From NCBI GenBank assembly GCA_017513095.1, contig JAFWDJ010000006.1, positions 1-37,700 on the forward strand: a DNA stretch of 37,700 nucleotides, read 5' to 3'. Below are positions 28,777 to 36,230 of this stretch, in pieces. The translations under genes and the position numbers were made by a program. How positions within the stretch are numbered: the first letter of the stretch is position 1; every line of letters begins with the position of its first letter. The notes under the pieces are model-generated. The model saw only the letters and a list, made by a program, of their open reading frames with translations, was not told the origin of the DNA and did not search any database. This stretch comes from Clostridia bacterium. Its GTDB lineage: Bacteria > Bacillota > Clostridia > Oscillospirales > RGIG577.

Positions 28777-28817
28777 AGCTTAAAGCGCCCCTTACGCGCT
28801 TTAAGCTTATTTTTTTT
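28777..28817 (+). terminator. Terminator controlled by the lysine riboswitch
   Basis: AGCTTAAAGCGC (28777-28788) and GCGCTTTAAGCT (28796-28807) form a perfect 12-bp stem with a seven-base loop, followed by TATTTTTTTT. It lies 15 bases after the aptamer and about 37 bases before the first gene. Confidence 0.88.
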
Positions 28818-28853
28818 AAATCCAATAAAACATAAATAAAGGAGAGGTTAACA

Positions 28854-29768
28854 ATGAATTTAAAACGCTTACTCGCGCTTCTTCTGGCGGCCGTAATGGT
28901 ATTCGCCTTCGCGGCATGCTCGTCAAGCCAGAAAAAGGCCGACGACGCCGAGGCGCAGCAGGAAGAGACTCAGCAGGACGCATCCGATGAGGCTGCATCC
29001 GGCGAAAAGAGAGTATTAAGAGTCGGCATGGAGTGCGCATACGCACCGTACAACTGGACCCAGGCCACCGACGAGAACGGCGCGGTTCCGATCCAGGACA
29101 GCTCCGACTACGCTTACGGCTACGACGTAATGATGGCCAAGTACATCTGCGACAAGCTCGGCTGGGAGCTTGAAATCTACCGTACCGACTGGGATTCGCT
29201 CCCGCTCGGCGTTGTGTCCGGCAAGCTTGACTGCGCTATCGCAGGTCAGTCCATCACCTCCGAGAGACTCGAGACCGTGGACTTTACCGAGCCCTACTAC
29301 TACGCATCCATCGTAGCTCTTACGAGAGACGACACCCCGTACGCAGAGGCTAAGGGCATCTCCGAATTAAAGGGCGCAAAGGCTACCAGCCAGATAAACA
29401 CCGTATGGTACGACGTATGCCTCCCCCAGATCGAGGACTGCGACATTCAGCCCGCTATGGAGACGGCTCCCGCAATGCTCGTAGCGCTCAACTCCGGCAA
29501 GGTAGACCTCGTTACGACGGACATGCCCACCGCACAGGCAGCGCTCATCGCGTATCCGAACTTCCGTCTTCTTGACTTCAACGAGAATGCCGAGGATAAC
29601 TTCGTGGTATCCGAGGAAGAGATAAACATCGGCATCTCCGTACAGAAGGGCAACGACGAATTAAGAGAAGCCATCAACAGCGTTCTTTCCGAAATGACCG
29701 CAGAGGACTTCAACAGAATGATGGACGAAGCTATCTCCGTTCAGCCGCTCTCTTCTTCTGAAGAATAA
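28854..29768 (+). CDS. Amino-acid ABC transporter substrate-binding lipoprotein (lysine predicted)
   Basis: A 304-residue extracellular binding protein of the polar amino-acid family. The signal sequence ends in a lipobox FAAC (Cys22 acylated), followed by a Gln/Glu/Asp-rich linker to about residue 55. The periplasmic-binding-protein-like fold then shows LRVGMECAYAPYNWTQ, YGYDVMMAKYI, GKLDCAIAGQSITSER (a classic solute-binding signature), VDFTEPYYYA and LVTTDMPTAQAAL. The lysine riboswitch in its leader predicts lysine as the ligand. Codon use shifts towards AGA, GTA and GCA, as in the flavin oxidoreductase, consistent with strong expression. GGAGAGG precedes the ATG; an intercistronic terminator follows. 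Confidence 0.92.
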   Translation: MNLKRLLALLLAAVMVFAFAACSSSQKKADDAEAQQEETQQDASDEAASGEKRVLRVGMECAYAPYNWTQATDENGAVPIQDSSDYAYGYDVMMAKYICDKLGWELEIYRTDWDSLPLGVVSGKLDCAIAGQSITSERLETVDFTEPYYYASIVALTRDDTPYAEAKGISELKGAKATSQINTVWYDVCLPQIEDCDIQPAMETAPAMLVALNSGKVDLVTTDMPTAQAALIAYPNFRLLDFNENAEDNFVVSEEEINIGISVQKGNDELREAINSVLSEMTAEDFNRMMDEAISVQPLSSSEE

Positions 29769-29781
29769 TTTTTAAATTGAG

Positions 29782-29816
29782 AATATGGGGCGGGGTTATT
29801 CCGCCCCATATTTTTT
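29782..29816 (+). terminator. Intercistronic terminator in the lysine transporter operon
   Basis: AATATGGGGCGG and CCGCCCCATATT form a 12-bp stem with a seven-base loop, then T's. It probably lowers membrane-component expression relative to the binding protein. Confidence 0.82.
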
Positions 29817-29850
29817 GACGCTGTATATTATTTGAAAGGAAGCTTAAAAA

Positions 29851-30648
29851 ATGTTACCTCCCGATTTTTTGGGACGTTTGTTGTTTCTTCTGGACCGCTA
29901 CGGCGTGTCCCTCCTGCAGGGCGCGGGACGCACGCTCGTTATCGCCATTATCGGCACCGCGATCGGCTGTCTTATCGGCTTCATCGTGGGAATAATCCAA
30001 ACAATACCCGTATCGAAAAACGACAATCTGTTCAAGAAGATAATCCTTCGCATTGTAAGAATAATATTAGCCATATACGTTGAGGTATTCCGCGGCACGC
30101 CTATGATGGTTCAGGCAATGTTCATCTATTACGGCTCGCTTCAGTATCTCGGCGTCGATATGACGATGTGGGCGGCCGCTATATTTATCGTATCGATAAA
30201 TACGGGCGCGTACATGGCCGAGACCGTTCGCGGCGGTATCCTCTCTATCGACCGCGGACAGACCGAGGGCGCAGCCGCCATAGGCATGAACCACTTTACA
30301 ACGATGGTATACGTCGTCTTGCCTCAGGCGCTTCGCAACATCATGCCGCAGATAGGAAACAACCTTATCATAAACATAAAGGACACCTGCGTTCTCTCCG
30401 TTATCAGCGTAGTTGAGCTGTTCTTCGTATCGAAGGGCATCGCCGGCGCGTACTACACCTACTTCGAGACGTTCACGCTCACGATGGTCATCTACCTTAT
30501 CATGACGGTAGTATGCTCGCGCCTGCTTATGCTCATGGAGAAGAAGATGGACGGCTCCGATACGTATGACCTTGCCACCACGGACACGCTCGCACATACG
30601 AGCGGCATGGTGCATTATCCCGATAAGAAGGGAGGCAGCGAGGCGTAA
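29851..30648 (+). CDS. Amino-acid ABC transporter permease
   Basis: A 265-residue integral membrane protein with about five helices of the polar amino-acid (HisMQ-type) permease family. The opening [16 protein letters not shown] is a membrane segment; FRGTPMMVQ and the coupling-helix motif [23 protein letters not shown] (abbreviated EAAxxxG-type loop) bind the ATPase. [18 protein letters not shown] gives the last segments. The C-terminal tail is hydrophilic. GAAAGGAAGC precedes the ATG. Its stop and the ATPase start share one base (TAATG), so the two are coupled; a single permease should form a homodimer. Confidence 0.92.
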   Translation: MLPPDFLGRLLFLLDRYGVSLLQGAGRTLVIAIIGTAIGCLIGFIVGIIQTIPVSKNDNLFKKIILRIVRIILAIYVEVFRGTPMMVQAMFIYYGSLQYLGVDMTMWAAAIFIVSINTGAYMAETVRGGILSIDRGQTEGAAAIGMNHFTTMVYVVLPQALRNIMPQIGNNLIINIKDTCVLSVISVVELFFVSKGIAGAYYTYFETFTLTMVIYLIMTVVCSRLLMLMEKKMDGSDTYDLATTDTLAHTSGMVHYPDKKGGSEA

Positions 30649-31394
30649 TGGAAGAAAGAAAGCCCATACTCGAAATAAAGCATTTAAGAAAGAGCTTCGG
30701 CAAGAACGAAGTCTTAAAGGACATCGATTTCGAGGTCTACCCCGGCGATATAACGTGCATTATAGGCCCGTCGGGCTGCGGCAAATCAACGCTGCTGCGC
30801 TGCATCAACCTTCTTGAAACGCCCACGAGCGGCGAGATAATCCACGACGGCCAGAACGTGCTCGAACGCCACGTCAACGTTCCCGCCTACCGCTCGAAGG
30901 TCGGCATGGTGTTTCAGAGCTTCAACCTTTTCAACAACATGACGGTGCTCAAGAACTGTATGGTCGGCTGTGAAAAGGTACTTAGGGAAAACCGCGAAAC
31001 GGCGTATAGAAAGGCCATATTCTACCTTGAAAAGGTAGGCATGGCGCCGTATATAAACGCGAAGCCGAGGCAGCTTTCCGGCGGTCAGAAGCAGCGCGTG
31101 GCCATTGCCCGCGCGCTCGCGATGGAGCCGGAGGTGCTTTTGTTCGACGAGCCCACGAGCGCGCTCGACCCGCAGATGGTCGGCGAGGTGCTCGAGGTAA
31201 TGCGCTCGCTTGCGAAGGAAGGCCTTACGATGCTCATCGTTACGCACGAGATGGCCTTCGCGCGCGACGTCACAAATCAGGTCGTGTTCATGTCCGACGG
31301 CGTCATATGCGAGCAGGGCACGCCCGAGGAAATATTCGTAAATCCGCAAAAGCCGCAGACGCGCGAGTTTTTGTCGAGGTTCATGAACAAGTAA
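30648..31394 (+). CDS. Amino-acid ABC transporter ATP-binding protein
   Basis: A 248-residue cytoplasmic ATPase of the polar amino-acid importer family (GlnQ/HisP-like). Walker A is [15 protein letters not shown] (near residue 38), the Q-loop [11 protein letters not shown], the signature [17 protein letters not shown], Walker [14 protein letters not shown] and the switch His in IVTHEMAFA. All are intact. It is coupled to the permease gene. It powers the importer predicted to take up lysine and is shut down with it when the riboswitch binds lysine. A strong terminator follows the stop. Confidence 0.95.
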   Translation: MEERKPILEIKHLRKSFGKNEVLKDIDFEVYPGDITCIIGPSGCGKSTLLRCINLLETPTSGEIIHDGQNVLERHVNVPAYRSKVGMVFQSFNLFNNMTVLKNCMVGCEKVLRENRETAYRKAIFYLEKVGMAPYINAKPRQLSGGQKQRVAIARALAMEPEVLLFDEPTSALDPQMVGEVLEVMRSLAKEGLTMLIVTHEMAFARDVTNQVVFMSDGVICEQGTPEEIFVNPQKPQTREFLSRFMNK

Positions 31395-31396
31395 AC

Positions 31397-31430
31397 AAAA
31401 AAACAGACGGCGAACGCCGTCTGTTTTTTT
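31397..31430 (+). terminator. Terminator of the lysine transporter operon
   Basis: AAAAAAACAGACGGCG (31397-31412) and CGCCGTCTGTTTTTTT (31415-31430) form a long perfect stem around AA, with a T-tract. It is symmetric and could act both ways. Confidence 0.9.
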
Positions 31431-31436
31431 GTCCGT

Positions 31437-31567
31437 AAGCCATCCCCATAGGGGAAGGCTTTTTTGTTCGCCAAAGCGACTCCATCGGTCAAGCCGTGTC
31501 GGGCGCATCGTGCGCCCCCAAAGCTCCCTCTCCGAGGGAGCTGTCAGCTTTGCTGACTGAGGGAGTC
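31437..31567. repeat. Short palindromic repeat block with fragment of the dispersed repeat
   Basis: Contains CCCCATAGGGG, a fragment of the long repeat (GTCAAGCCGTGTCGGGCGCA, then TGCGCCC, at about 31489-31519), and the GCTCCCTCTCCGAGGGAGC hairpin followed by GTCAGC/GCTGAC and GAGGGAG. The last part is the inverted counterpart of the block at 2443. Confidence 0.7.
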
Positions 31568-31582
31568 CTCTCGTCCCTCGCA

Positions 31583-31625
31583 TGTCATTCTGAGGAGCGA
31601 ATGCGACGAAGAATCTTAAAGCTTC
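31583..31625 (-). repeat. Short dispersed motif, inverted copy
   Basis: Reverse-complement relative of 2387-2428: it starts TGTCATTCTGAGGAGCG and ends AAGAATCTTAAAGCTTC. It lies in the same place relative to the long repeat and the short block. The linker to 31728 also matches the linker at 2336-2386, inverted. No function is visible. Confidence 0.6.
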
Positions 31626-31727
31626 TCTTTTGCAGGGCTTACCGTTCTTTCGCACACTTTGAACTTCAATAATCCTTGTTCAAAGTCCTTAACCAATCTA
31701 AAGCCTTACTTACGTCTATGCATTCTG

Positions 31728-32385
31728 ATTAAACATTATTTTTTTCAGAACTCCGTTCTGAAGACTTTTGTCGCCTCCCGCGGGGGTTCTTTTGGAAACA
31801 AAAGAACCAAAATTTCCGGTGGAAATCGGCTGAGGCTCGCCGGGCTTCAGCAAAAGGCAATCTTCCTGCAGCGCTTAGCGCCGATTTCCCCCCGTCCCCC
31901 TTTGATTTGCCGCCCTCGAAGTCACTCATCATCATAAGATAACGCCTTCTCAATCAGACGGGCGCACGATGCGCCCGACACGGCTTGACCGATGGAGTGG
32001 CTTCGCCTTGCAGAAAGCAGCTTTCAGCGGGCGCGAAGACTTGGAGCGTCTCGGACGCGGAATTTGATGACGCACGATGATATCTTGAATGATGCTTCAT
32101 GTCGAGGCAACTATAAGTATGAGTGTAAATTGCGCCTTTTTGCCGTGGGAGAAGGCGAAAAATATTGCAAAGTAGCGCCGAGCGGAGAGGCCCGCGCAAG
32201 CGTGGCCGGGAGCGAGGAGCGGAGAGACGGAGAGGCGGCAGCCTCTCGGAAATTTTGCTACTTTTGTTTCCAAAAGTAGGCCCCTCCGGCAGGAGACAAA
32301 AGTCTTTAGAACGGAGTTCTAAAAAAGAATTATGTTGAAGCAGAACATTATGCCGTAAATACGGCAAAAGATGGGTTGAATACTT
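31728..32385 (+). repeat. Full-length copy of dispersed repeat with imperfect inverted ends (copy C4)
   Basis: About 655 noncoding bases, the best preserved copy. The left end shows CAGAACTCCGTTCTG, CCCGCGGGGGTTCTTTTGG and GGAAATCGGC/GCCGATTTCC. The right end shows the inverse forms TACTTTTGTTTCCAAAAGTA, CCTCCGGCAGGAG and TTTAGAACGGAGTTCTAAA. The core (31990-32230) is nearly the same as in the copy at 26945. A 157-residue minus-strand frame across it is not a credible gene: it spans the repeat ends and lacks a ribosome site. Confidence 0.8.
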
Positions 32386-32424
32386 GGCGATAAAGCTTAT
32401 TTTGAGCTTAAAGTATAAATAGAG

Positions 32425-32640
32425 CATAGCGGTGACAATCCCTCAGTCGGCTGCGCAGACAGCTCCCTTTACACAAGGGAGCTAATATGAGGGGACGCAC
32501 GCGCCGTTGGCGCTGCACCTCATCCGACGGCTCCGCCGCCGCCTTCCCCTCGAAGGGGAAGGCAATACGGGGGACAATCCTTCAGTCTGCATCGCCGCCC
32601 GCCTCCCGCGGAGAGGGAGGCAAATCCCTTTTCCCCGGCA
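32425..32640. repeat. Short palindromic repeat block after copy C4
   Basis: Begins GACAATCCCTCAGTCGGC and contains GCTCCCTTTACACAAGGGAGC, GGCGC stems and CCTTCCCCTCGAAGGGGAAGG. It is the inverted counterpart of bases 1-127 in the same order, followed by another CTCCCGCGGAGAGGGAGG hairpin. The 1.3 kb from 31395 to 32687 holds only the terminator and repeats listed here. Confidence 0.75.
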
Positions 32641-32687
32641 TATTCCGCCGGATTTTTTCATATCCATGCACAAAGGGGGCGGGCAGC

Positions 32688-32960
32688 ATGAACATCGGCG
32701 GAAACGACATACTTGCATTTTTATTCGGGGTCATACTCATCATAATAATCGGGCGCGTGTTCCTTGCGCCGATAAAGTTTATCTTAAAAATCCTTTTAAA
32801 CAGCGCGCTCGGGCTTACGATACTCTTTCTTATCAACTTTTTCGGCGCGGGCGCGGGAATAAGCGTCGGCCTTAATTGGCTCACGGGCCTGATCTGCGGC
32901 GTTTTAGGCATCCCGGGCATCGTGCTCGTGCTTCTTTTGAAATGGCTCGGCTTCGGATGA
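32688..32960 (+). CDS. BofA-family membrane protein (pro-sigma-K processing inhibitor-like)
   Basis: A 90-residue integral membrane protein. It has two long hydrophobic helices (AFLFGVILIIIIGRVFLAP and ILKILLNSALGLTILFLINF) and a third segment ending in IPGIVLVLLLKWLG. The FLAPIKFILKILLNSALGL region and NWLTGLICGVLGIPG close are the BofA-family pattern. In Bacillus subtilis BofA holds the SpoIVFB protease inactive in the mother-cell membrane of the forespore. Presence suggests a spore-former, though BofA-like proteins also occur in non-sporulating Clostridia. The ATG follows AAAGGGGGCGGG; a longer frame to 32487 runs through repeat sequence. It stands alone, 45 bases before the coat-like gene. 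Confidence 0.82.
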   Translation: MNIGGNDILAFLFGVILIIIIGRVFLAPIKFILKILLNSALGLTILFLINFFGAGAGISVGLNWLTGLICGVLGIPGIVLVLLLKWLGFG

Positions 32961-33005
32961 ATATAACGGTTTCGCGCGGCGCATAATATCCGCGAGGTGA
33001 TAATT

Positions 33006-33467
33006 ATGACGCTTACAGAAAAGGAAACCATGATACTCAGCGATTTAAAGTCACAGGAGCAGCTCTGCATCGACAAATATTCGCGCTATTCGTCCGAGGC
33101 GCACGACACGCAGCTTTGCGATCTCTTTTCGCGGCTCGAGTCTGTCGAGCGCACGCATCTTAATACGATAAACGGGATGCTCTCGGGCACGGCGCCGAAA
33201 ACGGGGCAGTCCTCAAAGCCCGCGCCCGCGCCGAAGTTCAAGAGCACCTACACATCGGGCAGCACGGACGCAGCCATGAAGGATGACTGTTACCTCTGCA
33301 CGGACGCGCTTGCGAACGAAAAGCACGTCTCCTCGGTCTACGATATGTCGGTCTTTGAATTCAAGGACCCCGCCATGCGCGACGCCTTAAACCACATCCA
33401 GAAGGAAGAACAGCAGCACGGAAAGATGATATACGACTATATGGCCGCAAACGGCATGTACTCATAA
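33006..33467 (+). CDS. Spore coat-like (CotF/ferritin-like helical) protein
   Basis: A 153-residue helical protein with two helical parts. The N-terminal half shows LTEKETMILSDLKSQEQLCI and DLFSRLESVERTHLNTIN; a Pro/Lys/Ser linker (about residues 65-85) leads to a second half with DDCYLCTDALANEKHVSSVY and a late HIQKEEQQHGKMIYDYM. This is the CotF/spore-coat family pattern: ferritin-like four-helix segments with Glu and His in helices. In Firmicutes such proteins are coat or general stress proteins. Four Cys residues are unusual. ATG 33006 with GAGGTGAT is chosen over the GTG at 32997. It follows the BofA-like gene and ends at a strong terminator. Confidence 0.78.
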   Translation: MTLTEKETMILSDLKSQEQLCIDKYSRYSSEAHDTQLCDLFSRLESVERTHLNTINGMLSGTAPKTGQSSKPAPAPKFKSTYTSGSTDAAMKDDCYLCTDALANEKHVSSVYDMSVFEFKDPAMRDALNHIQKEEQQHGKMIYDYMAANGMYS

Positions 33468-33498
33468 CAGAGCCGCCGATAAAGGGCTGTGTCTGCCT

Positions 33499-33527
33499 GC
33501 GGGAGCGTTTTCGCTCCCGCGTTTTTT
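33499..33527 (+). terminator. Terminator after the spore coat-like gene
   Basis: GCGGGAGCG and CGCTCCCGC form a nine-base-pair stem with a four-base loop, followed by GTTTTTTG. Confidence 0.88.
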
Positions 33528-33600
33528 GCGTCGGGGCGGCCGTTCGTTTGTGAAAAATGTACGTCTGCGAAAAAAATTTACTTCTTTTTTTGTAGGCACT

Positions 33601-33629
33601 TGCCAAATGCAAGGAAATAGATTACAATT
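33601..33629 (+). promoter_or_regulatory. Promoter of the three-paralogue operon
   Basis: TTGCCA at 33601-33606 and TACAAT at 33624-33629 with a 17-base spacer, about 40 bases before the first start codon. Confidence 0.7.
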
Positions 33630-33669
33630 TAATAAGCGAGACCGAAATAATAAAGGAGGATAGTATCAT

Positions 33670-34029
33670 ATGAAAACGAAAGAGCTTGACGCTTTCATGA
33701 AGGAGAAAATAGGCGATCTGCTTGCCGCGCCCAACTGCTATAAGGATCTTCGCGTTATCGCGGAGGACTGGCTCAAGGCTGCGGGCACCGAGCGCGAGGC
33801 CGAGGCGACGGCCGCCCTTATCAAGGAGCTTGAGGCCGACGTACTGTCGATAGACCAGATGATAGAGATAGTGGGCAGCGACTTCGGCATCAAGAAGTTC
33901 GGCGCGGAGAACTCCGCGAAATACGTGGCGCGCGCGAAGGAGCTTAAAGCGCAGGGCGAAACGATATGCTTCTGCAAGGCCTGCAAGACGGGCCACGCTA
34001 TACTCGAAAGAAAGGCCGAGCTTATCTGA
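33670..34029 (+). CDS. CFCxAC-motif helical protein 1 (Hsp90-labelled small family), unknown function
   Basis: A 119-residue, mostly helical soluble protein. Alignment by eye with the next two genes shows invariant Trp34-Leu35, Ala37, Gly39-Thr40 and a C-terminal CFCKAC, with Cys100, Cys102 and Cys105 in all three, then a charged IxxxRKAEL end. I recall related proteins in gut Firmicutes carrying the name Hsp90 in databases; nothing in the sequence supports a chaperone ATPase of that kind. The three cysteines may bind a metal or form disulfides. AAAGGAGG precedes the ATG. It is the most diverged of the three (ICFC in place of WCFC). Confidence 0.8.
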   Translation: MKTKELDAFMKEKIGDLLAAPNCYKDLRVIAEDWLKAAGTEREAEATAALIKELEADVLSIDQMIEIVGSDFGIKKFGAENSAKYVARAKELKAQGETICFCKACKTGHAILERKAELI

Positions 34030-34078
34030 GGCGAATACATTAAATTTTAAATTAAAATATACTAAGGAGGAAAAAACA

Positions 34079-34441
34079 ATGAAGAATCCCGAGCTTAACG
34101 CTTTCGTAAAGGAGCGCGTAAACATAATGCTGGAGTCTTCCCACACCTACAAGGACTTAAAGGCTTGCTGCCAGGCATGGCTCGACGCTGAGGGCACCGA
34201 TAAGGAGCCCGAGGCTTTAAAGGCGCTTCTTGCGGAGGCTGAGGCGGACGTTATGGACCTCGACCACGTTATCCAGATAGTTACGTCCGAGGGCGGCAAG
34301 CGCTACTTCGGCGAGGCCGTTGCAAAGGCATATCACGAGGAAGCCGTAAGACGTAAGAACAACGGCGAGAAGTGGTGCTTCTGCGAGGCATGCGTTGCCT
34401 CAAGAGAGCTTACCGAAAAGAAAGCCGAAATACTCGCATAG
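34079..34441 (+). CDS. CFCxAC-motif helical protein 2, unknown function
   Basis: A 120-residue paralogue of the genes on either side. It keeps LNAFVKERV at the start, Trp34, GTDKEPEAL (residues 39-47), ADVMDLDHVIQIV in the middle and GEKWCFCEACVAS with Cys100, Cys102 and Cys105. Two extra cysteines (Cys30, Cys31) lie near Trp34, and Cys31 is shared with the third protein. AAGGAGG stands eight bases before the ATG, 49 bases after the first gene. Codons (TTA, GCA, GTA) suggest stronger expression than the first gene. No signal peptide or membrane segment. Confidence 0.8.
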   Translation: MKNPELNAFVKERVNIMLESSHTYKDLKACCQAWLDAEGTDKEPEALKALLAEAEADVMDLDHVIQIVTSEGGKRYFGEAVAKAYHEEAVRRKNNGEKWCFCEACVASRELTEKKAEILA

Positions 34442-34477
34442 AGTTTACATAATATTATAATACAGGAGGTGCCCGCA

Positions 34478-34837
34478 ATGAAAAATCCGGCGGCTGAACA
34501 GTTTTTTAAAGATAAGGTAACCGAAGTTATGAACGCTTCGCACGCTAACATCCACTTAAAGCGCGCATGCAAGCTGTGGCTCGATGCCGTAGGCACGGAC
34601 AAGGAGGAGGAGATGTCGAAAAAGCTTATCGCGAGACTCGAGGGCGACGTGCTCCCGATGGACGAGCTCATCTGGCTCTTAAATCTTCCCGGCGCTAAGG
34701 CTCATTTCGGCGAAGAGATGGTAAAGGCATTCTTAAAGGAAGCCGAGGAACGCAGCGCAAAGGGCGAGCAGTGGTGCTTCTGCGACGCCTGCGCCCCCGG
34801 CAGACAGATACTCGACAGAAAAGACGAGCTTGTATAA
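34478..34837 (+). CDS. CFCxAC-motif helical protein 3, unknown function
   Basis: A 119-residue paralogue. It shares KNPAAEQFFKDKV, CKLWLDAVGTDKEEE (Cys31, Trp34), GDVLPMDELIWLL and GEQWCFCDACAPGRQI with Cys100, Cys102 and Cys105. ATG 34478 is chosen because AGGAGG lies just before it; the GTG at 34469 overlaps that site. It lies 36 bases after the second gene and is followed by a strong terminator. Each gene has its own good ribosome site, so three products are made from one transcript, which fits subunits of one assembly or division of labour. Confidence 0.8.
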   Translation: MKNPAAEQFFKDKVTEVMNASHANIHLKRACKLWLDAVGTDKEEEMSKKLIARLEGDVLPMDELIWLLNLPGAKAHFGEEMVKAFLKEAEERSAKGEQWCFCDACAPGRQILDRKDELV

Positions 34838-34852
34838 TTGAATAAACTCAAA

Positions 34853-34887
34853 GCCGCGGAAGGATTCCCCTTCCGCGGCACTTTTTT
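34853..34887 (+). terminator. Terminator of the three-paralogue operon
   Basis: GCCGCGGAAGG and CCTTCCGCGGC form an 11-bp stem with a five-base loop, followed by ACTTTTTT. It may also stop the convergent SLH gene transcript from the other strand. Confidence 0.88.
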
Positions 34888-34942
34888 ATGATTTTTATTC
34901 TTTTCGGCGGCGCGCCCCATTTTCGGCGCTCCGCTTTGCGGA

Positions 34943-35992
34943 CTAATTTCGCTTAATATCCGGGAAGGAGTACGACTGAAACGCGCGGTACGCGATAACT
35001 ATCGTCTGCTCCGTCGTAAGCTGCCCCTCGGGGCCGAACTTCTTATTGCCCACGCCGTTTATAATGCCCGCGTGTACCGGCCAGCCCAGCTCGCCGCTGA
35101 CCCAGTGGCCCTCGACGTCGGTAAACTCATGCGTATAGCCCGTCGTATCCATGCCCAGGAATACGGCCACGCGGTTGATTATCGCCGCGATCTGCGCGCG
35201 CGTGAGCGTGCCGTTCGGATCGAATTTTCCATTTCCCACGCCCTTTATTATGCCTATCGAATTTGCGGCAAGCACCGCCCTGTCGCTCGTATCGGAGAAT
35301 ACGCCCGTTTTAAACTCAATCGACCTGTCGGCCATAATCTTCTCTATCTTCCGGCCGTATACCTTTTCGATAAGGCCTATGAAAAGCTGCGCCACCTTGT
35401 CGCGGCTCACGGTGCCCGTGTAATTCTTCTGAAGGCTCTCGGGGATAAGGCCGTCGCCTATCGCGGCGGAAACCTCCTTTTTGGCCCAGTCGTGCGGCTC
35501 GTCCTTCTCGTTTAACATGGTGTCGCTGCAATGTACGAGCGCCTCGGAGAGCTTCTCGTTCACCTCGCCCACGGATATACTGTTCCACTGAGCCTGCGTG
35601 CCGCCGTAATATATCTCCTTGAGCGCCACGCATTCGCAGAACGCGTTCTTCCCTATCGTCGTAACGCTCGCCGGTATGGTCACGCTCGTAAGGCTCTTGC
35701 AGTTATAGAACGCCCACTCGCCTATCGTCGAAACTCCGTTCTCTATAACGACCTTTTCGGTGAGCCAATAATCGTTGTACCACGGCGCCCTTGTGGATTC
35801 GTACGGCTGGAAATTCTTCATCGTGCCGCTTCCGCTTATCTTAAGAAGCCCCTCGCTGTCAAGCTCCCACGTCATGCTCTCGCCGCAGTCGCCCTTTAAT
35901 ACCGTCCTTACCGCCAGCGTCACGCCCGTCGCCGAAAACAGCGCTATCATCATAACGGCGGCAATGACGACGCTTATTATTCTTTTGCGCAT
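34943..35992 (-). CDS. SLH-domain surface protein with leucine-rich repeat (BspA-like)
   Basis: A 349-residue exported protein. An N-terminal signal sequence (RKRIISVVIAAVMMIALFSATG) is followed by a GxSGSGTMxxF-type segment and one BspA/LRR_5-like unit (VSTIGEWAFYNCKSLTSVTI, then STIGKNAFCEC). The C-terminal half has S-layer-homology repeats: WAKKEVSAAIGDGLIPESL, VLAANSIGIIKGVGNGKFDP and a third with WPVHAGIINGVGNKKFGP. SLH domains anchor proteins to cell-wall polymers; the LRR unit is suited to adhesion. No catalytic domain is seen. It is a single gene, convergent with the three-paralogue operon, under the promoter at 36077-36105. Confidence 0.88.
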   Translation of the reverse strand: MRKRIISVVIAAVMMIALFSATGVTLAVRTVLKGDCGESMTWELDSEGLLKISGSGTMKNFQPYESTRAPWYNDYWLTEKVVIENGVSTIGEWAFYNCKSLTSVTIPASVTTIGKNAFCECVALKEIYYGGTQAQWNSISVGEVNEKLSEALVHCSDTMLNEKDEPHDWAKKEVSAAIGDGLIPESLQKNYTGTVSRDKVAQLFIGLIEKVYGRKIEKIMADRSIEFKTGVFSDTSDRAVLAANSIGIIKGVGNGKFDPNGTLTRAQIAAIINRVAVFLGMDTTGYTHEFTDVEGHWVSGELGWPVHAGIINGVGNKKFGPEGQLTTEQTIVIAYRAFQSYSFPDIKRN

Positions 35993-36076
35993 ACTTTTTC
36001 CTTCCTTCTTTGCCGGATTTGTCCCCCCGCGCGCCGTATCGGGCGCACGAACGAAAGCCGAATTATTTACAATAAA

Positions 36077-36105
36077 AGTATATCATGCGCCTCCGCTTTT
36101 TGCAA
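36077..36105 (-). promoter_or_regulatory. Promoter of the SLH protein gene
   Basis: On the minus strand, TTGCAA (36105-36100) and TATACT (36082-36077) with a 17-base spacer. Confidence 0.68.
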
Positions 36106-36230
36106 CCGTTTTAACGTAGCGCCGCCCAACGTAAAAAACGCGCAAAATCCCGCATATGTTCACAGAATGTTCACACAATGCGTATATACTGTTTCCATAA
36201 CTATTTAATTATGAATCAATGGAGGAAAGT

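Noticed and set aside
28580-28835. Two small frames upstream of the binding-protein gene
   Set aside because: They fall on the lysine aptamer and its terminator; RNA conservation explains the sequence.
30067-30615. Minus-strand frame opposite the permease gene
   Set aside because: Shadow of a well-supported membrane protein gene in an operon.
31954-32427. 157-residue minus-strand frame in the long repeat
   Set aside because: It runs across repeat boundaries and hairpins and lacks a ribosome site; shared peptides with 27212-27535 follow from DNA similarity.
32425-32640. CRISPR array
   Set aside because: The repeats are hairpin blocks in mixed orientation with irregular spacing, with no constant repeat-spacer period and no cas genes.
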